From: Paludibacteraceae bacterium | Lineage (GTDB): Bacteria; Bacteroidota; Bacteroidia; Bacteroidales; Paludibacteraceae | DNA: 42,629 nt | Assembly (NCBI GenBank): GCA_017384225.1 | Contig: JAFNUD010000110.1 | Span: 1-42,629 of the forward strand | Direction: 5' to 3' | Part shown: positions 33,477 through 39,678 of the stretch, piece by piece | Numbering within the stretch: position 1 is the stretch's first letter | Layout of the letters: every line of letters begins with the position of its first letter | Translations under genes and position numbers: made by a program | The notes under the pieces: generated by a model | The model's database searches: none | Told to the model about the DNA's origin: nothing | What the model saw: the letters and a program-made list of their open reading frames with translations, nothing else

Positions 33477-33830
33477 CTACTCCTCCTCTTGGTAGTAGCC
33501 TTGCTCGATACCGTATTGCAGTTCGGCATCCGTGACGAGTTGCACTTGAACGGAGGTGATATTGCTACCTTGCTCTTTGAGGGCTTTGAGTAGGTACTCC
33601 AGTTGCTCGGTCTCATCAATTTCGCCATCTAGATAAGTAGCTTCACCCGTTTGGTCATTCTCCTCTAGCAGGCCGTTCTCGAGCAGATAGTCATCCATAA
33701 GATCAAGTACGAGCAATACGTCGTTTTGGGTCATTCCTTGACGATCCTCCGTAGGAATATGATTCCAGATGTAGTCCAACAACGCTTTTTCCTCTGCGTC
33801 CAGCAGACTGAGTTCGATGTTTGTGTTCAT
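33477..33830 (-). CDS. Small acidic protein of unknown function
   Basis: A 117-residue, strongly acidic soluble protein (many Asp and Glu, ending EQGYYQEEE). It is helical by appearance, with no signal peptide, membrane segment or known motif that I recognise. It is a real gene: it has a consensus promoter (33890-33921) and a start codon at a sensible distance, and it is convergent with the deacetylase gene at a terminator. The segment IPTEDRQGMTQNDVLLVLDL looks like a conserved helical pair. It is divergent from cdsA, sharing an interlocked promoter region. Confidence 0.75.
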   Translation of the reverse strand: MNTNIELSLLDAEEKALLDYIWNHIPTEDRQGMTQNDVLLVLDLMDDYLLENGLLEENDQTGEATYLDGEIDETEQLEYLLKALKEQGSNITSVQVQLVTDAELQYGIEQGYYQEEE

Positions 33831-33885
33831 AAAATGTAGATTTTATAGTGAATAATTCGTTTTTTTGAATGTTTTTCGGAATTTG

Positions 33886-33917
33886 CTTGCAAAATTACAA
33901 AAATATCTTTACCTTTG
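33886..33917 (+). promoter_or_regulatory. Promoter of cdsA (interlocked with opposing promoter)
   Basis: TACCTTTG at 33910-33917 is the -7 box; CTTG at 33886-33889 is a near-consensus -33 box 20 bases upstream. Start expected near 33924. The whole element overlaps the minus-strand promoter at 33890-33921. Confidence 0.75.
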
Positions 33918-33921
33918 CAAA
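33890..33921 (-). promoter_or_regulatory. Promoter of the small acidic gene (interlocked with cdsA promoter)
   Basis: On the minus strand TTTG (33921-33918) and TAATTTTG (33897-33890) match -33 and -7 consensus with exactly 20 bases between. The -33 TTTG abuts the last base of the cdsA -7 box, and its -7 box abuts the cdsA -33 box. Confidence 0.65.
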
Positions 33922-33945
33922 TTATTTAGAAAATAATTTACTATT

Positions 33946-34794
33946 ATGAATAATTTTGTCTTGCGTACCCTCTCTGCGATAGTATATGCAGGTTTGGTAA
34001 TAACATCGATTGTGTTGCAACCTCAGTGTTTTGGAGGGCATCCCTTATTGTTTGGCGGATTGTTTATGGTTATCAGTACTTTAGCTGTGCGTGAGTTTCA
34101 TGCTTTGGTAGGTTCTGATATCCGTCTTCAGTCTCTTGCAATGATAGCTAATGCCCTATTATTCACAACCTTATATTTCCTTTTCTATGGCGATGCTATA
34201 TGTTCGGCATTGTTGGTTGCATATGTTGCCATTATCTTGTTTGCATTGATTGCGCAATTGTTTCGTGAAAATACGAATGCTATTCATTCATGGGGCAATC
34301 TATGTGCTGGTCAAGTCATGGTAGCGCTGCCTTTTGCTTTGATGAACGGCGTACTGATGCACAACCGCTATTTGCTCTTAGCATTATTTATCTTGCTGTG
34401 GGTTAACGATAGTGGTGCGTACATAGTGGGTAGTTTGACTGCTAAACTACCCAAGGGTAATCATAAAATGTTTCCACGTGTCAGTCCTGCCAAATCATGG
34501 GAGGGATTGATCGGTGGCGTAGTATTCTCGTTGTTAGCAGGATATGTGTTTTATCGTGTTGGTTGGACTGCTGATATGGGGCTGACTAATAGTTTGTGGT
34601 TTGCTGCCTTTGGATCTGTGTTTGGTACACTTGGTGATTTAATGGAGAGTCTGCTAAAACGTACCCTCGGTGTGAAAGACTCTGGTAAGTTTATGCCCGG
34701 ACACGGTGGTGTGTTGGATCGTTTTGATAGCTTGATGTTAGCGACTCCAGTAGTATATTTTCTATTTGTATATTTGGTTAATTATATTCAATAG
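33946..34794 (+). CDS. cdsA: Phosphatidate cytidylyltransferase
   Basis: Makes CDP-diacylglycerol from phosphatidate and CTP, the branch point of phospholipid synthesis, in the inner membrane. The 282-residue protein has about eight helices and the family C-terminal signature: SPAKSWEGLIGG, GTLGDLMESLLKRTLGVKDSG, then MPGHGGVLDRFDSLML with the conserved Asp-Arg-x-Asp-Ser. Length is normal. It is followed by a lipid A-type acyltransferase 24 bases downstream, consistent with a membrane-lipid operon. Confidence 0.97.
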   Translation: MNNFVLRTLSAIVYAGLVITSIVLQPQCFGGHPLLFGGLFMVISTLAVREFHALVGSDIRLQSLAMIANALLFTTLYFLFYGDAICSALLVAYVAIILFALIAQLFRENTNAIHSWGNLCAGQVMVALPFALMNGVLMHNRYLLLALFILLWVNDSGAYIVGSLTAKLPKGNHKMFPRVSPAKSWEGLIGGVVFSLLAGYVFYRVGWTADMGLTNSLWFAAFGSVFGTLGDLMESLLKRTLGVKDSGKFMPGHGGVLDRFDSLMLATPVVYFLFVYLVNYIQ

Positions 34795-34818
34795 TACGCG
34801 AAGATAATCACGCCCCCC

Positions 34819-35691
34819 ATGCTTTTCCTTATTCGCATATTCAGTCTCCTACCATTGTCGGTGTTGTACATTATCTCCGATCTAATACTCTATCCATTAG
34901 TGTATTATGTAGCGAGGTATCGCTTAAAGGTGGTACGAAAGAATTTGCGAAGTTCCTTCCCTGAGAAGAATAAAAGCGAACTAAAAATTATCGAACAGAA
35001 GTTCTATCATCATTTCTCTGATTTGTTGGTTGAGGTGGTATATGGGTATCGTGTGAGTGCAGAGGAGATGCAAGAACGCGTAGTGTTTGAGAATTTGGAG
35101 TTATTGGAGGGTTTAGCACGAAAAAGGCATGGTGCAATTGCCTATTTGGCGCATCTTGGCAATTGGGAGTGGATTGCAGATGTGGGTAATCAATATGTAG
35201 ATAAATCTATTATTGAGTATAATGTTTATCGTCAATTAAAGAGCCCTTCGGCAGATAAAATGATGATAGCAGTGCGTAGAAAACGAGGTGGAGAATGTGT
35301 AGAAAAGAATCAACTACTACGTACATTGGTTACTTTGAGGCGTGCGACACATCCGTATGTTTTAGGTATGTTGGGTGATCAAAAGCCTTCAAAACGGAGT
35401 TCGTATATTTGGACTCAGTTTTTACATCAGGAAACTGCTTTTTTGGATGGTAGTGAAGTATTAGCAAAGAAATTTGATATGGCAGCTGCTTATGCCCATA
35501 TTTGGTCACCTAAAAGGGGATATTATCGTATCCGATTTGAACTGATTGTGGATGATCCAAAGCTAACTCCACCCGAATTTATTACGAAACGTTATGCTCA
35601 ACTCTTAGAACAAAATATATCTTCCCACCCCGAACTATGGCTTTGGACACACAATCGCTGGAAATGGAGTAGAGCTATGATGGAAGGATAA
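34819..35691 (+). CDS. LpxL/HtrB-family lipid A acyltransferase
   Basis: A 290-residue inner-membrane acyltransferase with one N-terminal membrane helix. The catalytic motif HLGNWEW (H-x4-E type) is in AIAYLAHLGNWEWIADVG, about residue 112. VLGMLGDQKPSKRSS near residue 190 and a C-terminal PELWLWTHNRWKW are typical of LpxL/LpxM enzymes that add secondary acyl chains to lipid A. The acyl specificity cannot be told. It is the last gene before an AT-rich gene-free region. Confidence 0.93.
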   Translation: MLFLIRIFSLLPLSVLYIISDLILYPLVYYVARYRLKVVRKNLRSSFPEKNKSELKIIEQKFYHHFSDLLVEVVYGYRVSAEEMQERVVFENLELLEGLARKRHGAIAYLAHLGNWEWIADVGNQYVDKSIIEYNVYRQLKSPSADKMMIAVRRKRGGECVEKNQLLRTLVTLRRATHPYVLGMLGDQKPSKRSSYIWTQFLHQETAFLDGSEVLAKKFDMAAAYAHIWSPKRGYYRIRFELIVDDPKLTPPEFITKRYAQLLEQNISSHPELWLWTHNRWKWSRAMMEG

Positions 35692-36395
35692 TACCTTAAT
35701 CTAAACCAGTATTCTTTGAACTTGATTTTAGTTGATTATACGGATTCTTATAAATGAATTCGTATGATTGTTGCTATATTTTGTTCTTTCATGAGAATTG
35801 AATATTCTGAATAAAAGTACAACAACGTGAAAAATATTCAAATCTCACAACAGCTGCTTATATCTAACTTCATTTATATCTCAATCTCCTTTTGTTTTAT
35901 TAACTATAATCTGCCGATAGGGTAGAGAGAGTATTTTTTTTTGAAAAAATATATAATATAGAAACGTGAATTTCTACATAATACACAAACAATAGCGTGT
36001 AAAATTTACAAATGTATTCTGTGTTGCAAATAAAAAAAGAAAGATATGTAAATCGCGTCACAAACGATGTGCAAATAACCAATCAGACTATTATAATCGC
36101 AACAATACAATGTAATATATTACTATAATTCAAGGAATTACGAGTAATACATAAACTAATAATCCATATAATATGGTTGAAATAGTGATCGTCTTGCCTA
36201 ATGATGCCAAATGGTATAAAGTATAATATATAAGCGACTGATACTCAGTGTATTTGTAGATATTACTTGAATTCACAATAGTTAGTACTAAATGCCTATA
36301 AATCATACATGTAGCCGGATTTAGTAGAAATGTGAATAATTGCCATGTATATACACGTGTGAATTGATGCTTGGTTTGAAAAGTAAATTGTAAAA
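35692..36395. other. AT-rich gene-free region
   Basis: About 700 bases with clearly higher A+T than the flanks and no convincing coding region on either strand. I see no tRNA-like fold, no terminal inverted repeats, no consensus promoter pair and no transposase remnant. A minus-strand frame at 36130-36483 overlaps the promoter of the next gene, has no recognisable domain and is rejected. It may be the decayed remains of inserted DNA or an unrecognised RNA. Confidence 0.6.
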
Positions 36396-36427
36396 TTTGC
36401 ATATGTGAAATATTTTTCATATCTTTG
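36396..36427 (+). promoter_or_regulatory. Promoter of the XRE regulator
   Basis: TTTG at 36396-36399 and TATCTTTG at 36420-36427, exactly 20 bases apart. The leader to the ATG at 36519 is about 85 bases and AT-rich. Confidence 0.8.
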
Positions 36428-36518
36428 CACCCGATTTTGTAGTGTGTCATAATACTGTTATTAGATATGCTACTTATTTGCAAGATAAAATAAATCTTAA
36501 TATCAGTATACTAAAATT

Positions 36519-36959
36519 ATGAATGAGCGTGATCGTCTATTGCATGTGATGCAATCGGAGGGAATGAATGCCAAGCAGTTTTGTCAGGAGGTAGGTATTA
36601 GTCAAGGAACGTTGTCTAATATCATGGGTGGAAGAAATAAGCCCAGTTTAGATGTTTTACAGGCTATTTTACGTCGTTTTCGTGGGATTAGTTGCGATTG
36701 GTTGATTATGGGGGTAGGTACGATGTATATCAATGGCTCTCGCGACGAGGGAATACTTACTTTATTTGCTGATGAGCCATCAAAAGACCTATCGCAAAAC
36801 AAACCTGCAACTACGCTTGCAGAGCCATTGAAGCAGCATACAGCATTGCCTGACGCTGCCTCTCAAAAAGGATTTGATACAGCTTCTACATGCGTGGCAT
36901 CGCGCACTGTATCTAAGATTATGATTTTCTACTCCGACGGTACTTTTGAAGAACGATAA
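36519..36959 (+). CDS. XRE-family helix-turn-helix regulator
   Basis: A 146-residue DNA-binding protein. The N-terminal HTH (about 5-65) reads AKQFCQEVGISQGTLSNIMG, then NKPSLDVLQAILRRF and ISCDWLIMGVGTMY, a form common in Bacteroidales. A flexible polar linker (about 80-125) leads to a conserved C-terminal tail KIMIFYSDGTFEER. Targets unknown; such proteins are usually single-gene units. Its 3' end overlaps a convergent 59-residue ORF by 41 bases. Confidence 0.9.
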   Translation: MNERDRLLHVMQSEGMNAKQFCQEVGISQGTLSNIMGGRNKPSLDVLQAILRRFRGISCDWLIMGVGTMYINGSRDEGILTLFADEPSKDLSQNKPATTLAEPLKQHTALPDAASQKGFDTASTCVASRTVSKIMIFYSDGTFEER

Positions 36960-37098
36960 GTTTATCGGCCGCTTTGCTACTGCCAAGTAGGGAGGCTAAT
37001 GATGCTTCCTCATGGATAAGTTTCTCTACCAAGTCAATACACAAAGTAATCAAAATTGCACTGATAAAACAGATTGCTAAAGTGGTTAGTACGTTCAT
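36919..37098 (-). CDS. Predicted small single-span membrane protein (59 aa)
   Basis: A short frame from the ATG at 37098 to TAA at 36919-36921. It starts MNVLTTLAICFISAILITLC, a clean membrane helix of about 19 residues, followed by IDLVEKLIHEEASLASLLGS (amphipathic, acidic) and a basic end (QKYRRSRKS). A TACCTTTG -7 box lies 43 bases upstream on the same strand, giving a leader of about 35 bases. No family is recognised. The last 41 bases overlap the XRE gene in antisense, so the two messages could pair. Confidence 0.55.
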   Translation of the reverse strand: MNVLTTLAICFISAILITLCIDLVEKLIHEEASLASLLGSSKAADKLIVLQKYRRSRKS

Positions 37099-37140
37099 AA
37101 AGGTTCAATTTTATTAAGTTGATGATTTTGAAATCTGCTG

Positions 37141-37148
37141 CAAAGGTA
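37141..37148 (-). promoter_or_regulatory. -7 box upstream of the 59-aa ORF
   Basis: A perfect TACCTTTG on the minus strand (37148-37141). The -33 position lacks TTTG, so strength is uncertain. Confidence 0.5.
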
Positions 37149-37251
37149 ATGTTTCTAACTGCTAAAACTTGTCATAAGCTAAGAAAAATGTAAAATTTTC
37201 TATCCGAGCGATAGTGAAGAATATAGCTTATGGCAAAAAAAGTGAGTTTTT

Positions 37252-37283
37252 TTTGCGCATATACATTTTTTTTCGTACCTTTG
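37252..37283 (+). promoter_or_regulatory. Promoter of the CoA-transferase gene
   Basis: TTTG (37252-37255) and TACCTTTG (37276-37283) with a 20-base, T-rich spacer. A perfect 14-base palindrome CTTTGCATGCAAAG (37279-37292) overlaps the -7 box and the likely start site and could be an operator. Confidence 0.85.
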
Positions 37284-37312
37284 CATGCAAAGTTGAAAAT
37301 ACCTTATCTACC

Positions 37313-38605
37313 ATGAAATATATCTCTCCTTCTGAGGCTGTTAGCCTCGTTCAATCGGGTGAAACGATTGTTGTACAAGGTTCCACCTCCATACCTATGG
37401 TTTTATTGCGCGCGCTCGCGGAGCGTGCCAGCGAACTACGCAATGTCACGGTCATCAGTGGTTTTGGTATCCATCCCGAACCTGCACCCTACGCTAAGCG
37501 CGAACTGATGGACTCGTTTAGAGCACTCAATATATTTGTCCCTAATAATCTGCGTCAAGCAATGAAAGATGGTGTCGCAGACACTATTCCTTGTTTTTTG
37601 GGCGAAGTACCATTTCTCTTTCGTAGTGGGCAAGTGCCTGTGGATGTAGCATTTTTGAATGTGAGTGAACCAGATGAAAATGGATATTGCTCTTATGGCA
37701 TTTCAGCTGATATTGCTTTCTCAGGAGCCGAATGTGCAAAGAAGGTCATAGCGCAAGTCAATAAATACATGCCTCGCACCTTTGGAGATCCAGTGATCCA
37801 TGTTAGTCAATTGGCTGCCATGTGTCGTGGAGACGAAGCTTTGGTAGAAGTTCCAACGCCAGTGCCTACCGAAGTAGAGACCCGCATAGGTAATTTTATC
37901 GCTAATGAGATTCCTGATGGAGCTACACTCCAGATTGGAGTAGGGGGCATCCCCAATGCTGTCATCAATGCCTTGGGCAGTCACCAGCATCTTGGACTAC
38001 ATACCGAAGCTATCACAGATGGCGTATTGCCACTCATTCAGAAAGGCATCATTGATAACTCGCTTAAGAAAATTTATCCAGGCAAATCTTTAGGCAGTTT
38101 GGTACTTGGTTCGAAACATCTGTACGAATATATGGATAATAATCCAGACTTTATTATTCGCGACGTAGCATTCACCAATGATCCTCAAAACATCCGCAAA
38201 AATCCGAAAGCAATGGCAATCAATTCTGCTATTGAGGTGGATCTGACAGGGCAGATTTGTGCTGATTCAATAGGCGAAACTATTATCTCGGGTGTGGGTG
38301 GTCAGCATGATTTTATGTATGGTGCTTCACTCTCCGAAGGTGGTAAATGTTTTATTGCTCTACCGAGCATGACAAGCAAAGGGCAGAGCAAGATTGTAGC
38401 TAATCTTGCACCTGGTGCAGGTGTGGTAACTACACGTTTCCAAGCGCAGTATATAGCTACGGAACATGGCATTGTCTATCTGCGTAACCTGCCATTGGCA
38501 GAGCGTGCAAAAGCACTTATTAGCATAGCCGATCCATCCGTTAGGGAGGAACTTGAACGAGCTGCTGTGAAGCGATTTGGTATAGGATTCCTGCGCTTAA
38601 GGTAA
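37313..38605 (+). CDS. Acyl-CoA:carboxylate CoA-transferase (acetyl-CoA hydrolase/transferase family)
   Basis: A 430-residue CoA-transferase of the Cat1/4-hydroxybutyrate CoA-transferase family. The catalytic Glu lies in HLGLHTEAITDGVLPL; the CoA-binding GVGGIPNAVINALG precedes it, and later SGVGGQHDFMYGASLSEGGK and ATEHGIVYLRNLP are typical. It moves CoA between acyl-CoA and acids such as acetate, succinate or propionate. With methylmalonyl-CoA mutase nearby, a propionyl-CoA:succinate (or succinyl-CoA:acetate) reaction is plausible but not proven. The start at 37313 is the first ATG after the promoter; the longer frame from 37214 would begin upstream of the transcription start. Confidence 0.92.
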   Translation: MKYISPSEAVSLVQSGETIVVQGSTSIPMVLLRALAERASELRNVTVISGFGIHPEPAPYAKRELMDSFRALNIFVPNNLRQAMKDGVADTIPCFLGEVPFLFRSGQVPVDVAFLNVSEPDENGYCSYGISADIAFSGAECAKKVIAQVNKYMPRTFGDPVIHVSQLAAMCRGDEALVEVPTPVPTEVETRIGNFIANEIPDGATLQIGVGGIPNAVINALGSHQHLGLHTEAITDGVLPLIQKGIIDNSLKKIYPGKSLGSLVLGSKHLYEYMDNNPDFIIRDVAFTNDPQNIRKNPKAMAINSAIEVDLTGQICADSIGETIISGVGGQHDFMYGASLSEGGKCFIALPSMTSKGQSKIVANLAPGAGVVTTRFQAQYIATEHGIVYLRNLPLAERAKALISIADPSVREELERAAVKRFGIGFLRLR

Positions 38606-38680
38606 GGTTATCCCCGCCCAATTAGAAATTGTCGTTGGGTTATCACTGTATTAGAACACTTTGGCATACTATTTGCTTGT

Positions 38681-38715
38681 ATTATCATGTGGCACAAGTG
38701 GTGCTACATGATAAT
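38681..38715. promoter_or_regulatory. Large inverted repeat immediately before sodB
   Basis: ATTATCATGT-g-GCAC (38681-38695), 5-base centre AAGTG, then GTGC-t-ACATGATAAT (38701-38715): 15-base arms with one mismatch. It ends 9 bases before the sodB ATG. No T-run follows, so it is not a standard terminator. It could be a regulator's operator or an mRNA hairpin controlling translation. Confidence 0.7.
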
Positions 38716-38724
38716 TACTTAACT

Positions 38725-39318
38725 ATGAAAACGAATCCTTTCCGACTCCCCGAATTGGGTTATCAATTCTCCGATCTCGCTCCTATGATGAGCGAAAAAA
38801 CGATGGCTTACCACTATGGCAAGCATTTTCAGACCTATATTGACAATCTCAACAAAATGCTGAATGGTTCACATTTTGAGGGATTGAGTATCGAAGATGT
38901 CGTGCGAAAAGCACCTGAAGGTCCGATTGCAAACAATGCAGGACAAGTGCTTAATCACCAATTATTCTTCGAGCAGTTTTTACCCACAAAAAATGCCAAA
39001 CTACCTTCTGGCGAACTGCTTTTTCTGATAGAGCAATCATTTGGCTCATTAGAAAAAATGTGTGAACAAATGAACGAAATTGGCAAGTCATTCTTTGGGT
39101 CAGGGTGGGTATGGCTGACGATGAATACAGAAGGTCAAATGCAAGTAATGGCTTTACCAAACGGGGATAATCCACTTAGATACGCATTAAAACCTATTCT
39201 AACCATTGATCTTTGGGAACATGCATATTACCTAGATTATCAAAACCGAAAAGTAGATTACATGGTAAATGTATGGCGCATAATCAATTGGAATATCATT
39301 TCTAAACGCATCAACTAA
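38725..39318 (+). CDS. sodB: Superoxide dismutase, Fe/Mn family
   Basis: Converts superoxide to oxygen and hydrogen peroxide in the cytoplasm. The 197-residue product starts MKTNPFRLPELGYQ. Metal ligands are visible: His in MAYHYGKHFQTYIDNLN, His in GQVLNHQLFFEQF, and Asp/His in TIDLWEHAYYLDYQNRKVDY. The active-site Gln in AGQVLNH, together with SGWVWL, favours the Fe or cambialistic type found in anaerobes. A longer frame from 38629 would run through the inverted repeat, so ATG 38725 is chosen. I found no convincing promoter between the CoA-transferase stop and this start, so it may share that transcript. Confidence 0.95.
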   Translation: MKTNPFRLPELGYQFSDLAPMMSEKTMAYHYGKHFQTYIDNLNKMLNGSHFEGLSIEDVVRKAPEGPIANNAGQVLNHQLFFEQFLPTKNAKLPSGELLFLIEQSFGSLEKMCEQMNEIGKSFFGSGWVWLTMNTEGQMQVMALPNGDNPLRYALKPILTIDLWEHAYYLDYQNRKVDYMVNVWRIINWNIISKRIN

Positions 39319-39492
39319 GGTGGCAATGACTGTCCCTGTTTATAAAAGCCGTTTTATGCTCTGGTGTGAAAATTGGGTTAATAAAATTTGGATACGTGTA
39401 CGCAAGAATACCAACTTGTCATTGCAACAATTTTGTAGGTACAAGTGTTTTCGCTGTACCCCTCCATGGTAACTTTATAACGCTTTGATTAG
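39319..39492. other. Spacer between sodB and mutA, left part
   Basis: The sodB-mutA gap is 360 bases. In its left half I see only a modest stem (GGTACA...TGTACC, about 39437-39459) and no ORF or RNA family. The right half holds the terminator, promoter and leader listed separately. No cobalamin riboswitch is present upstream of mutA. Confidence 0.5.
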
Positions 39493-39564
39493 AGCATGTT
39501 AGCAAGAAAAATTGCAGTAAAAATAAATTTTCTGCGATTTTTCTTGCAGACATGCTTTTTTTTT
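39493..39564 (+). terminator. Long hairpin plus T-run between sodB and mutA
   Basis: A long imperfect inverted repeat spans 39493-39556. The outer arms are AGCATGT/ACATGCT, the middle ones GCAAGAAAAAT/ATTTTTCTTGC, the inner ones GCAG/CTGC, with two small mismatched positions. It is followed at once by nine T residues. This is a good intrinsic terminator for the sodB transcript. Its right arm and T-run also form the -33 box and spacer of the mutA promoter. Confidence 0.75.
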
Positions 39565-39574
39565 AGTACCTTTG
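39543..39574 (+). promoter_or_regulatory. Promoter of mutAB
   Basis: TACCTTTG at 39567-39574 with CTTG (39543-39546) 20 bases upstream; the spacer holds the T-run of the terminator. The start site is near 39580, with a leader of about 100 bases. Confidence 0.8.
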
Positions 39575-39576
39575 TC

Positions 39577-39595
39577 GCGAAATATGTAGTTTCGC
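39577..39595 (+). repeat. Hairpin at the 5' end of the mutAB mRNA
   Basis: GCGAAA (39577-39582), 7-base loop, TTTCGC (39590-39595), a perfect stem at the predicted transcription start. A smaller CGC...GCG stem follows. It is comparable with the ppdK and fumarase leaders. Confidence 0.5.
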
Positions 39596-39678
39596 CGCTT
39601 TGGCGAGCAAAAATGTGCTAAAAAACATATATTTGAGAATATTAACTATATAATTATTAAATATTAACTCCAAAAATC

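Noticed and set aside
36130-36483. 117-residue minus-strand frame in the AT-rich region
   Set aside because: It overlaps the XRE gene's consensus promoter, has no recognisable domain, and its composition is what AT-rich DNA gives by chance.
38629-38724. N-terminal extension of superoxide dismutase
   Set aside because: It would translate through the large inverted repeat and has no counterpart in the family.
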